Assembly: GCF_014472415.1 (NCBI RefSeq)
Contig: NZ_JACSZV010000034.1
Span: 1-64,000, forward strand
Direction of reading: 5' to 3'
From: Pseudomonas sp. N40(2020)
GTDB taxonomy: Bacteria > Pseudomonadota > Gammaproteobacteria > Pseudomonadales > Pseudomonadaceae
DNA: 64,000 nucleotides
Shown: positions 8,056-16,242 of the stretch, in pieces
Numbering within the stretch: position 1 is the first letter of the stretch
Layout: the number at the start of each line of letters is the position of its first letter
Notes under the pieces: generated by a model
Database searches by the model: none
What the model saw: the letters and a program-made list of their open reading frames with translations, nothing else
Told to the model about the DNA's origin: nothing
Position numbers and translations under genes: made by a program

Positions 8056-9369
8056 TTAGTTGGTCTGGGCTCCCTGGGCGATCCAGGCACCGATCAGGTC
8101 ACGTTCCTGCTGGGTCATCTGTGTGATGTTGCCCAGTGGCATGATCTGTGTGGTGATGGCTTGCGCCTGGATCCGCGCCGCGTTCTGGCGGATCTGCTCA
8201 GGGGTGTCGAGCATCACGCCGGCCGGGGCGGCGCTGAACAACGGGCTGGTTGGTTTGGCCGAGTGGCACACCGTGCAACGTTCCTGGATCACGTTGTGCA
8301 CCTTGTCGAAACCGGGGCCGGCGTTGGACGCCTGTGCCGGTGCCGCAGCAGGGGCGGCAGGTGCTGCCGGTTGCGCTGCTTCAGCCGGTTTCGCGCCACC
8401 ACCCAGTGCCGTTTCCGGCAGCGGTTGGTACTCGATTTTCGCTGGTGCGTTGGCCACTTCCGGAGCTGTCGACATCGGCGTTGGGCCGGTGACGTAAGCC
8501 AGGCTGATCATCCCGACCGCTGCGACAGGCAGCGTCCAGGCAAACTTGTGGCTGTCATGACGGGTGTTGAAGTAGTGACGCACCAACACTGCAAACACTG
8601 CGATCCCGGCGAGGATCAACCAGTTGTACTGGCTGCCGTAAGTGCTCGGGAAGTGGTTGCTGATCATGATGAACAGCACCGGCAGGGTGAAGTAGTTGTT
8701 GTGACGCGAACGCAGCAAGCCTTTGGCTGGCAGCGCCGGATCGGGCGTGCGGTTCTCGGCAATCGCCGCCACCAGTGCGCGCTGCGCCGGCATGATGATG
8801 CGGAACACGTTGCCGACCATGATGGTGCCGATGATCGCGCCGACATGCAGGTACGCACCACGACCGCTGAACACCTTGCTGAAGCCATATGCCGCGCCGA
8901 TGATCAGCACGAACAGGATGAAACCGAGCAGGGCAGGGCGTTTGCCCAGAGCGGAGTCGCACAGGAAGGAGTAGATGAACCAGCCGAGGAACAGCGAGCC
9001 GATACCGATGGCCACGCCTTCAGGGCCGCTCAGCGTGCTGCCCGGAGCCAGCAGGTAAAGCGTCGGGTTGTAGTAGAACACCACGCACAGCAGCGCGATC
9101 CCCGACATCCAGGTGAAATAGGCTTCCCATTTGAACCAGTGCAGGTTCTCCGGCATTGCCGGCGGGGCCAGTTTGTATTTTTCCAGGTGGTAGATACCGC
9201 CGCCGTGGATCGCCCACAGATCACCGGCCAGACCGGTTTTCGGGTTGACGCGGTTGAGGTTGTTCTCCAGCCAGACGAAGTAGAACGACGCGCCGATCCA
9301 GGCCACGCCAGTGATCATGTGAACCCAGCGCACGCTCAGGTTCAGCCATTCCAACAGATGTGCTTCCAC
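8056..9369 (-). CDS. puuD: Urate hydroxylase PuuD (membrane factor-independent urate oxidase)
   Basis: 437 residues. Oxidises urate to 5-hydroxyisourate and passes electrons to the respiratory chain through a C-terminal cytochrome c domain. The N-terminal part has about eight membrane helices, starting with WLNLSVRWVHMITGVAWIGASF. An Ala/Pro-rich linker (about 325-350) leads to the haem site CTVCH at 365-369, with candidate distal Met at 410 (IMPLGN). The start is a GTG (9369) with a GAGAGG ribosome binding site. It replaces the soluble uricases and lies between allA and the permease. Confidence 0.94.
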   Translation of the reverse strand: MEAHLLEWLNLSVRWVHMITGVAWIGASFYFVWLENNLNRVNPKTGLAGDLWAIHGGGIYHLEKYKLAPPAMPENLHWFKWEAYFTWMSGIALLCVVFYYNPTLYLLAPGSTLSGPEGVAIGIGSLFLGWFIYSFLCDSALGKRPALLGFILFVLIIGAAYGFSKVFSGRGAYLHVGAIIGTIMVGNVFRIIMPAQRALVAAIAENRTPDPALPAKGLLRSRHNNYFTLPVLFIMISNHFPSTYGSQYNWLILAGIAVFAVLVRHYFNTRHDSHKFAWTLPVAAVGMISLAYVTGPTPMSTAPEVANAPAKIEYQPLPETALGGGAKPAEAAQPAAPAAPAAAPAQASNAGPGFDKVHNVIQERCTVCHSAKPTSPLFSAAPAGVMLDTPEQIRQNAARIQAQAITTQIMPLGNITQMTQQERDLIGAWIAQGAQTN

Positions 9370-9420
9370 AGTCTTTACCTCTCGCCTGTCACCCTTGTTG
9401 TCGGGTGATCAGACCTTCTC

Positions 9421-9924
9421 TTATTGGTGGGGGGCGAGGATCAAACGCTCATCCTCTTTGAAAAAATGCTCATCGCAGTTATTGCCTGTGCCACTGCGAT
9501 CAACCACCAGGAAGTCATCCCGCTTTTCGATCGTCAGCACCGGGTGGTGCCAAACGCCGCGATGGTAATTGATGCCCTGCCTGCCGTTGGTGACGAAGGC
9601 GCGGACCAAGCCTGATACAGGTTCATCGCCAAGTGGCGCGACCACGATCAGAAAGGGGTTGCCGAGCAGCGGAATGAAAGCCTGGCTGCCCAGCGGATGG
9701 CGTTCCAGCATGCAAACGGTCAGCGGCATGTCCTGCGCGTCGGCGCGGAAGATGCTGATGATCGCGTTGTCCTCAGGCGTAGCGGTTTCGACCGTCGCCA
9801 GTTTGTGGAAGCGCATGGTCGAACCGTTGTTGATCATGAAGTGATCGCTGCTGTCGGTTTCGATTACGTCACCGAAAGGGGCGAAGGCTTCTTTGGTCAG
9901 CGGTTCAATCGTCAGTGTGCGCAT
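9421..9924 (-). CDS. allA: Ureidoglycolate lyase
   Basis: 167 residues, the usual length. Splits (S)-ureidoglycolate into glyoxylate and urea, the last step of the pathway encoded here. The cupin-fold family shows the conserved blocks FAPFGDVIE near the N-terminus and GINYHRGVWHHPV near residue 120, which holds the metal/active-site histidines. It follows alc after a REP element and precedes puuD by 51 bases. Confidence 0.94.
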   Translation of the reverse strand: MRTLTIEPLTKEAFAPFGDVIETDSSDHFMINNGSTMRFHKLATVETATPEDNAIISIFRADAQDMPLTVCMLERHPLGSQAFIPLLGNPFLIVVAPLGDEPVSGLVRAFVTNGRQGINYHRGVWHHPVLTIEKRDDFLVVDRSGTGNNCDEHFFKEDERLILAPHQ

Positions 9925-9970
9925 GCTGTTCTTCTTGTCTTCAAATGTATGTTCAATTCACTGCAATCCC

Positions 9971-10049
9971 TGTAGGAGCTGGCGAAGCCTGCGATCTTTT
10001 GATCTTGAAAAACAAAGTCAAAAGATCGCAGCCTGCGGCAGCTCCTACA
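9971..10049. repeat. REPIN, family C (TAGGAGCTGCCGCAGGCTGC type)
   Basis: Two inverted copies of a palindrome with TGTAGGAGCTG at one outer end and AAAAGATCGCAGCCTGCGGC on the other side, separated by about 14 bases. The same element is at 31909-31978, 41387-41457 and 43380-43457. It lies in the alc-allA gap. Confidence 0.88.
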
Positions 10050-10058
10050 GTCTCAGCA

Positions 10059-11054
10059 TTACTTCGCGACCTTGCCGAGAACGCGCAAACGGCTCACACC
10101 ACCATCCGGGAACACGTTCAGACGGATGTGGGTGATCGGGCCCAGAGCCTTGATCTGCTCGGCGAAGGTGTGTTCGGCGTGCATTTCCAGTTTCTGTGCC
10201 GGCAGCAGTTCGCGCCAGAACAGCGACTGGGTTTCGATCTGGCTGTCGGTGCCGCCCTTGACGAACGCGCCCTGGATCGAGCAAGTGTCCGGGTAGTTGC
10301 CTTTGAAGTGCAGGGTGTCGACGACGATTTTTTCGATCTCGCCCGGGTGGCCCAGCGCGACGATTACCCAGTCATTGCCTGGCGTGCGACGACGTGCTGT
10401 TTCCCAGCCGTCGCCCATGTTGATACCACGGCCCGGGTTGAGGATGTTGCTCATGCGGCCGAAGTGTTCGTCGGAGCAGGCGAGGGCGCGGCCACCGTTA
10501 AGGGCTGCTGCCAGGTCGATTTGCTCGTTGTCGCCAACGGCCGACCAGTCACGATGCGGCACACCGTACACGCGCAGACGGGCAACACCACCGTCCGGGT
10601 AGATGTTGAAGCGCAGGTGGCTGAACGCTTTGTCGTTGCTGATTTCGTGGTAGTGGTGGCTGTTGCCTTGCAGCTCGACGGCCGACAGCACTTCAGTCCA
10701 CTGAGTGTTTTCATCAGGCTCGCCCGACGCCAGGAAGCACGCTTCCAGAGAGGCCGATGGCGGGTAGTTGCCGGTGAAGAATGAAGTGTCGATGTCCACG
10801 CCTTTGATCGAACCCGGTACGCCCAGGCGGATCACTGCGCTGTCGAAGCCTTCGAAGCGCTTGCGGCGCGATTCCCAGCCGTCCATCCACTTGCCGTTGT
10901 CATCGAACACGCCCTCCTTCCATACGGCCGGGGTCGGTTGGAACAGACGATTGGCGTCTGCGAACCAGTCATCGGTGACCGAGAGGATTTTGGTGCCCAG
11001 ACGGGCATCGGCCAGGTTGACGAACTTCTCGAAAGGTACGGCGTAAGCTTTCAT
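10059..11054 (-). CDS. alc: Allantoicase
   Basis: 331 residues. Hydrolyses allantoate to ureidoglycolate and urea. Two homologous allantoicase repeats are visible: the first has MDGWESRRKR and FTGNYPPSASLEACF, the second MGDGWETARRR and FKGNYPDTCSIQGAF. Each ends with an RLRVYG- or RLRVLG-type strand (ARLRVYGVPH, SRLRVLGKV). It sits between uraD (88-base gap) and allA on the same strand. Confidence 0.96.
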   Translation of the reverse strand: MKAYAVPFEKFVNLADARLGTKILSVTDDWFADANRLFQPTPAVWKEGVFDDNGKWMDGWESRRKRFEGFDSAVIRLGVPGSIKGVDIDTSFFTGNYPPSASLEACFLASGEPDENTQWTEVLSAVELQGNSHHYHEISNDKAFSHLRFNIYPDGGVARLRVYGVPHRDWSAVGDNEQIDLAAALNGGRALACSDEHFGRMSNILNPGRGINMGDGWETARRRTPGNDWVIVALGHPGEIEKIVVDTLHFKGNYPDTCSIQGAFVKGGTDSQIETQSLFWRELLPAQKLEMHAEHTFAEQIKALGPITHIRLNVFPDGGVSRLRVLGKVAK

Positions 11055-11142
11055 TCTTCTTGTCTGCCTTTAAATAAGTGGCTGGGGATGCTTGCAAGAC
11101 CCTGGGTGCTCTCCGCGTCTGATGCACTCGGGTCAGGCTTCG

Positions 11143-11658
11143 CTAAAGAGTCAGTAAACGGAACAGGGCGATCTTGTTGATCTCCGCCAGCGCGCATTTG
11201 AATTCGGTGTCGACCGAGTTGTGAATGCGCGTTTCGAACGCCGCGAGGATCTGATGCCGGTTGCTGCCTTTTACCGCCATGATGAAGGGAAACTTGAACT
11301 TGGCTTTGTAGGCGTCGTTCAGCTCGGTGAAGCGAGAAAACTCTTCGGCCGTGCATTGGTGAATCCCCGCGCCCGACTGTTCTTCAGTACTGGCCGCGGT
11401 AAGCTGGCCCTGGACGGCGGCTTTGCCGGCCAGGTCCGGGTGAGCGTTGATCAGGGCAAGCTGGCTTGCGTGATCGGCGCTCAACAGGATGTCGCTCATG
11501 CGCTGGTGCAGGGTTTCGATCTCGTCGATCGAGGCATCTGCGCCCAGGTCGTAGGCCTTCTCGGCCACCCATGGCGAATGTTCGTAGATGTCGGCGAAGG
11601 CTTTGACGAAGGCGTCGCGGCTCAGGGTCGACGGTTGCAGGGTTTGAAAGCGGCTCAT
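11143..11658 (-). CDS. uraD: OHCU decarboxylase UraD
   Basis: 171 residues. Decarboxylates 2-oxo-4-hydroxy-4-carboxy-5-ureidoimidazoline (OHCU) to S-allantoin. Family blocks: HPDLAGKAAVQG (active-site His region), TAASTEEQSGAG, and FKFPFIMAVKG. The ATG at 11658 overlaps the puuE stop in an ATGA arrangement, which fixes the start and suggests translational coupling; the longer open frame to 11727 runs into puuE. Confidence 0.95.
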   Translation of the reverse strand: MSRFQTLQPSTLSRDAFVKAFADIYEHSPWVAEKAYDLGADASIDEIETLHQRMSDILLSADHASQLALINAHPDLAGKAAVQGQLTAASTEEQSGAGIHQCTAEEFSRFTELNDAYKAKFKFPFIMAVKGSNRHQILAAFETRIHNSVDTEFKCALAEINKIALFRLLTL

Positions 11659-12581
11659 TGGGCGGCCCCTTGGTACGGGTGGGTTTCGTGCCAGTGACGC
11701 GCGATGTCGACGCGACGGCTGAACCACACCTGTTCATGACTTTTGGCGTATTCGATAAAGCGCTTGAGCGAAGCGAGGCGACCCGGACGGCCGATCAGGC
11801 GGCAGTGCAGACCGATCGACAGCATCTTCGGTGCTTCTGCGCCTTCGGCGTAAAGCACGTCGAACGCATCTTTGAGGTATTCGAAGAAGTCGTCACCCTT
11901 GTTGAAACCCTGCACCTGAGTGAAGCGCATGTCGTTGGTGTCGAGGGTGTAAGGGATCACCAGATGTGGCTTGCCGGTCGGGTTGTTCGGTTCCCAGTAG
12001 GGCAGGTCGTCGTCATAGGTGTCGCAGTCGTAAAGGAATCCACCTTCTTCCATCACCAGGCGACGGGTGTTCGGGCCGGTGCGGCCGGTGTACCAGCCCA
12101 GTGGGCGCTCGCCGGTCAGTTCGGTGAGGATGCGGATCGCTTCGAGCATATGCTCGCGTTCCTGCGCTTCGTCCATGTATTGGTAGTCGATCCAGCGGTA
12201 GCCGTGGCTGCAGATCTCGTGACCGGCGTCGACCATTGCACGGATCACATCCGGGTGACGCTGGGCGGCCATGGCCACGGCGAAGATGGTCAGCGGAATG
12301 TCGAATTCCTTGAACAGTTTCAGAATCCGCCAGACGCCGGCACGGCTGCCATACTCGTAAAGCGATTCCATGCTCATGTTGCGCGCGCCTTGCAGCGGCT
12401 GGGCAGCGACCATTTCAGAGAGGAAGGCTTCGGATTCTTTGTCGCCGTGCAAAATGTTGCGTTCGCCGCCTTCTTCGTAATTGAGTACGAAGGACAGGGC
12501 GATGCGGGCATTGCCCGGCCAGTGTGGGTGAGGAGGGTTACTGCCGTAACCGATCAGGTCGCGTGGGTAGTCAGCGCTCAC
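11655..12581 (-). CDS. puuE: Allantoinase PuuE (NodB/polysaccharide-deacetylase fold)
   Basis: 308 residues, the usual PuuE length. Cofactor-independent allantoinase that opens allantoin to allantoate; unrelated to the metal-dependent AllB type. Blocks SADYPRDLIGYG, SFVLNYEEGGE, ICSHGYRWIDYQY and GLHCRLIGRPGR are typical. The start is a GTG at 12581: it gives the family N-terminus and is preceded by an AAGGAAG ribosome binding site, while the open frame to 12728 has no site. First gene of the minus-strand operon; an operator-like palindrome lies 86 bases upstream. Confidence 0.95.
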   Translation of the reverse strand: MSADYPRDLIGYGSNPPHPHWPGNARIALSFVLNYEEGGERNILHGDKESEAFLSEMVAAQPLQGARNMSMESLYEYGSRAGVWRILKLFKEFDIPLTIFAVAMAAQRHPDVIRAMVDAGHEICSHGYRWIDYQYMDEAQEREHMLEAIRILTELTGERPLGWYTGRTGPNTRRLVMEEGGFLYDCDTYDDDLPYWEPNNPTGKPHLVIPYTLDTNDMRFTQVQGFNKGDDFFEYLKDAFDVLYAEGAEAPKMLSIGLHCRLIGRPGRLASLKRFIEYAKSHEQVWFSRRVDIARHWHETHPYQGAAQ

Positions 12582-12666
12582 TGCAGTCTTCCTTCTTATT
12601 CGTTGACAGATATTACGTGGCGGCCTGGCGGTGAGGTTGCAGGCTGGCGTCACAGCGATGGGCTGA

Positions 12667-12676
12667 TTGTATACAA
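12667..12676. promoter_or_regulatory. Operator-like palindrome TTGTATACAA upstream of puuE
   Basis: Perfect 10-bp palindrome 86 bases before the puuE GTG. The core GTNTAC with TTGT/ACAA arms resembles sites of FCD-type GntR regulators. The same motif recurs upstream of uraH and of the AzgA-type permease. No regulator gene for it is in the window. Confidence 0.6.
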
Positions 12677-12872
12677 CTTTATTCTCAATTTGTAAGCCTG
12701 ATTTTTTGCATTTTTCACCGACTGTCATCTTTTACTGCTATCGGCGTGAACCTGCAAGAAACCTGCCTGACCAGTCAGCTAATGGATAGGAGGTTCAATG
12801 ATCAGGCGCTGCGCTGGCAGATACGCTGTAAACGCCCGGATGGCGGGGGTGGTGTGAAAAATGTCGTTTTTA

Positions 12873-12882
12873 TTGTGTACAA
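12873..12882. promoter_or_regulatory. Operator-like palindrome TTGTGTACAA upstream of uraH
   Basis: One-base variant of the site at 12667, about 130 bases before the uraH ATG and embedded in an AT-rich stretch. It is identical over ten bases to the site at 26126. Confidence 0.55.
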
Positions 12883-13013
12883 TTTTTTTGGAAAGTGTCT
12901 TAATCAATCGCTCGCCGCAGCTTTTCGTGCATCGAAAGGGTGCGGTCTCCTTTTCAACTGACTTCGGGAGGCGCGAAGTCTGACTGCTCTTTGCGGCCAG
13001 GCGCGCAGAATCA

Positions 13014-13367
13014 ATGGGACGTTTGACAACACACGTTTTGGACGCTGCACACGGTTGCCCGGGCAGCTCGATCAAGGTCGAGCTGTACCGCGTTGAAGGT
13101 TCGCACCTGGAATTGATCGCCAGCGCGATGACCAACAGTGACGGCCGGGTCGATGCGCCGCTGCTGCAAGGCGATGATTACCGTACCGGGGTTTATCAGG
13201 TGCAGTTCCATGCCGGCGATTACTACCGAGCCCGTGGGGTGCAACTGCCGGAGCCGGCATTTCTGGATGTGGTCGTGCTGCGCTTCGGCATCTCTGCCGA
13301 ACAGGATCACTACCACGTACCCCTGCTGATTTCGCCTTACAGCTATTCCACGTACCGGGGCAGCTGA
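13014..13367 (+). CDS. uraH: 5-hydroxyisourate hydrolase (transthyretin-like)
   Basis: 117 residues. Hydrolyses 5-hydroxyisourate, the PuuD product, to OHCU. The N-terminal signature LTTHVLDAAHGCPG (catalytic His) and the C-terminal YSTYRGS, the hallmark of the enzyme as against vertebrate transthyretin, are both present, as is the HYHVPLLISPY block. No secretion signal, so cytoplasmic. Divergent from puuE. The ribosome binding site is weak. A strong terminator follows 58 bases after the stop. Confidence 0.96.
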   Translation: MGRLTTHVLDAAHGCPGSSIKVELYRVEGSHLELIASAMTNSDGRVDAPLLQGDDYRTGVYQVQFHAGDYYRARGVQLPEPAFLDVVVLRFGISAEQDHYHVPLLISPYSYSTYRGS

Positions 13368-13424
13368 CCCCAAGCAACTGCCCCTACCGGGAAGCGACTG
13401 CGCATATAGCTTCTTTGGTCTTTC

Positions 13425-13451
13425 GCCCGCTCACACTGCGGGCTTTTTTTT
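13425..13451 (+). terminator. Intrinsic terminator after uraH
   Basis: Stem GCCCGC / GCGGGC with a seven-base loop followed by eight T residues. It closes the uraH transcript and marks the left edge of the AT-richer island. Confidence 0.9.
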
Positions 13452-13506
13452 GCCAAATGTCAGACGGTTTACGATGGCTATCCACAAGCAGTAGCGGGTG
13501 AGTGTT

Positions 13507-13932
13507 TCAGGCGTCTCTGATGATGATCAGGTGGTCTGACCCGGACGGCTGCCTTTGTATGTCGCCCAGTAAATAGACGACTTTATTCTCTGCGAGGTGT
13601 TTTTTAAGTAGATCCATGTCGTGAGATGGATGTTTGTTGAGCAACACTCTTTTTTTAATCCAGTTTTTCCAATATTGTCTCAAAGCGCTGTCGTCATAGC
13701 TCCTTTGGGATATCAAAAGGAATACCTGATCAAAGCCCTTTTGCTGAATCATCAAACCATCCGACTGAAACCTGTGAAAGGTAGACGAAACCTGGTAACC
13801 GTCATGTTCCAGAACGCGCTTGAACAACTCTCGAAATGTTCCCCTGGTGTAGTCACTGGAAAGCCACTCTTTGGGAACACGTTGCAGGTCAAACTCAATT
13901 CGTTGTACTTCTTGCGAAGTGACTAGTGGCAT
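13507..13932 (-). CDS. C-terminal part of frameshifted effector-like paralog (copy 4)
   Basis: 141 residues. It matches the C-terminal part of the intact paralogs at 16243-18156 and 18197-19894: QRIEFD corresponds to their ERIDFD and RLDFD, and the chain ends with the shared block KVVYLLGDIQ plus a hydrophobic tail (LIIIRDA). Its frame overlaps the end of the preceding ORF by about 10 bases in another phase, and the in-frame codons just upstream contain a stop. The simplest reading is that this and 13923-15356 were one gene, broken by a frameshift and loss of a few codons. Function unknown. Confidence 0.6.
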   Translation of the reverse strand: MPLVTSQEVQRIEFDLQRVPKEWLSSDYTRGTFRELFKRVLEHDGYQVSSTFHRFQSDGLMIQQKGFDQVFLLISQRSYDDSALRQYWKNWIKKRVLLNKHPSHDMDLLKKHLAENKVVYLLGDIQRQPSGSDHLIIIRDA

Positions 13933-15356
13933 TGTATGGAGTTACCTGTGTTTTTCGGCACCGGTGGCAGAAACATCAATGGGTCGATCAAATCATGTCG
14001 GATGGTTTTCTGATTCTCCATATTCATGGGCCGTTTTGCCCAGTATTGGACCGTTGCAAACAAGTCATTAAGTCCGTAACCGTTCATTTCCTCGGAATGA
14101 TTGGCTCGATTGAACATGGCGCGTGCGACGTTGTTCACCGAATGCTCCGCCATGTAGGGGAAGGCATCGGCAACGTACTGAGTGATGGTTTTTTTAAACG
14201 GGAGACCGTCCACGATTTCCCATTTGAGTTCTTTGTCTGCTAACCACCATCGTTTTATTTTAACCGCGCCTCTGGGTTGCAACTCCGGGGTCATACGCAA
14301 TATCTGTTCGAAAGCGTCGAAGCGTTCGGCAGAGAGGTGTGGATGTTTGATAAAAACCAGAGCGTTATCGGCGTACGCTGCCTGAGTGACTATCGGGTAG
14401 TGTTTGCCGTCGATCTCGATGGAATCGCCGGTTTGTGGTTTCGTAGCGTTGCCCCAGGTAATCCAGTCTCCGGTAGGTAGAACCGCGAGAGGTGGATCAA
14501 TACTGTCCGGGTCTGTATCCAGACGCGGTCGTTTGCTGGGGCCCGCTGTCGGCTCATCGATGGCTGGCCGTCGATTATCCGGTCGCACATTGTCCTCGGC
14601 CTTGCGGCGCCAGAGCTTTGTCCCCGTTATTTGTTCAACCACAGCGCCGGACGGTGTCAGCTCCCCGGCAAACGTTTCCTGATAGTGGCCGTCGGTATTC
14701 TTGCGCACCATGACGGTGCCTTCTGCCATATCGACATAACTTTTCTTGTGCTTGTCATATCGCACACCATCGACTGTGCTTTGTGCACTTGTCAGCAGAG
14801 TTGCCAGATGAGCGGGGAGAATGACCGACGCAGGTGGCGGTGCCGCTGTCACGGCAGGTTGTGGTTGGTTTCCCGGCTGTGGAATGCGCGAATACCAGTC
14901 TGCTTCGACTCGCCAGCGTGGCTGGCCATCGATTTTTTTCAATAACGGTGGTGTCACACCTGGAGCGGCGGGCCAGGGGATCTGATAGTCGCCAGTGGCA
15001 TTGATCTCTGCGCGGTAATAGCCGCCTTCTTCCAGGTGGGCGTAAAGGTCACCGTTTGGGCTGAGGTACAGCCCGTCGACGGATTCATGGGGCCGTAGCA
15101 GATGATTCTGCAAGGCCGGCCATGAGATCTCTCTGAGATTGGTATTGAGATCGGTGATTACCGGATCGGTAATACGGGTTATCACAATACGTGACGCCGT
15201 GTCGTCGTTCACGAGGGCTCGATCACTGATGGACAGGTGCGGATCGGAGGTGTCCGTGTTCAAACGGGGGATCGGTGTTTGAACTTGTACGGGCCTGGGG
15301 GGTATGGATATATCGGAGGCATGGTTTCCTGATATTGGCTTGGGTGGTTTGATCAT
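13923..15356 (-). CDS. N-terminal part of frameshifted effector-like paralog (copy 4)
   Basis: 477 residues from the ATG at 15356, chosen because MIKPPKPI matches the MAKPPKKI start of copies 1 and 2. Residues 1-75: Pro/Ser/Thr-rich, probably disordered. Two divergent copies of a module of about 65 residues follow (about 78-149 and 185-251; second copy has GVRYDKHKKSYVDM and ends EQITGTKLWRR). Then a linker with the basic motif PSKRPRLD (273-280) and the conserved C-terminal region from DWITWGNATKP. The chain stops at NTGNSIQCH where the paralogs continue. Not recognised as a named family. Confidence 0.6.
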   Translation of the reverse strand: MIKPPKPISGNHASDISIPPRPVQVQTPIPRLNTDTSDPHLSISDRALVNDDTASRIVITRITDPVITDLNTNLREISWPALQNHLLRPHESVDGLYLSPNGDLYAHLEEGGYYRAEINATGDYQIPWPAAPGVTPPLLKKIDGQPRWRVEADWYSRIPQPGNQPQPAVTAAPPPASVILPAHLATLLTSAQSTVDGVRYDKHKKSYVDMAEGTVMVRKNTDGHYQETFAGELTPSGAVVEQITGTKLWRRKAEDNVRPDNRRPAIDEPTAGPSKRPRLDTDPDSIDPPLAVLPTGDWITWGNATKPQTGDSIEIDGKHYPIVTQAAYADNALVFIKHPHLSAERFDAFEQILRMTPELQPRGAVKIKRWWLADKELKWEIVDGLPFKKTITQYVADAFPYMAEHSVNNVARAMFNRANHSEEMNGYGLNDLFATVQYWAKRPMNMENQKTIRHDLIDPLMFLPPVPKNTGNSIQCH

Positions 15357-15560
15357 TGATGTTGTCTCTGATTGTCTGTTGTTTATTTGATTAATCACGG
15401 GCATTTATTGAATTGACCCTGTGATATTTTCGAAGTGATCAATTTTCACTGGGCAATAATTGACCGACACGGCGATAAATCGCCATGGCTTGTTACGCAC
15501 TGGATAAATTAATCGTGACTGTTGTGAATGCTCTTTGTTGTGGGTTTTACTGCATGCAAG

Positions 15561-15770
15561 TCAACCCTCCCGGACAATAAAAAGCGTCGTCAGGTACTGT
15601 GCTTGTTTTTGAATTCCACCCAGTAAGTAAACGACCTTTTTTTCATCGATATACGTGGCCAGTTTTTTTTGTGAATCACCAATGCGGATCTGCAGTGCAG
15701 ATTCGCTAAAGTTGGATGCTGGCAATGCGTTGCGTTGTATCTGTTGACCGATAACTGGCGGGAAAGTCAT
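15561..15770 (-). pseudogene. C-terminal end of a remnant paralog (copy 3), second half
   Basis: 69 codons. It encodes the final block of the family (KKVVYLLGGIQ ... TLFIVREG), nearly identical in ending to copies 1 and 2. The preceding codons of this frame (IFV before the ATG) match VFV of the paralogs, showing that it continues the frame of 15767-16198 after a one-base shift near 15777. It is therefore a piece of a broken gene rather than an independent protein. Confidence 0.65.
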
Positions 15771-16198
15771 AACAAATATGCTGTTGATTTTTCCCGGTGA
15801 AACAACAGCGTATTTTCACCCATGAGAGCAGACGCTTCGTTGATGATGTAACCGTTTTGCGCCAATACAGCGCTGAACAAACTCCGCTGGTCGGGTGTAG
15901 CAGGCAACACTGCATGATCAATCCACTGCTGGGCAAATTGCCCGGGATCGAAATCCAGACGTTGCAAACCCTCACCCAGCGAAGAGGGAATGGTCAGCAA
16001 CAGTTCGGTACCTCTCGGTTTTTCAAGTGTGCGTAACATCGTCAGTGGATCAGCCAGTTCCCGTCGTTGAACCGGGTGATTTTTCCTGTCGGACCAGAAG
16101 CGAAAGGTCTGATTCAAGACGGCCAGGCCATGACCGTTGATGATCTCGGATCGGTTCGCCTGATTGAACATGGCTCGGGCAAGCGTGTTTTTGGCCAT
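15767..16198 (-). pseudogene. C-terminal remnant of an effector-like paralog (copy 3), first half
   Basis: 143 codons that match only the C-terminal third of copies 1, 2 and 4, beginning at the ARAMFNQANRSEIINGHGL block (copy 2 has ARAVFNEANQSEVINGEGL). N-terminal modules and the basic linker are missing. It starts 44 bases after the stop of copy 2 and ends in a frameshift at a short A-run. Either a decayed duplicate or an orphan C-terminal cassette. Whether it is translated is unknown. Confidence 0.65.
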
Positions 16199-16242
16199 TC
16201 AAGTCATTCTCGATAATGATGATTGTCGGTTGTGCATGGATC

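Larger units (their letters stand above)
12582..13013. promoter_or_regulatory. Divergent control region of puuE and uraH
   Basis: About 430 bases between the divergent genes puuE and uraH, AT-rich in its middle, with no convincing ORF. It contains two copies of a GntR-like palindrome, TTGTATACAA (12667-12676) and TTGTGTACAA (12873-12882), one toward each gene. The whole ring-degradation operon is probably controlled from here. Confidence 0.7.
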
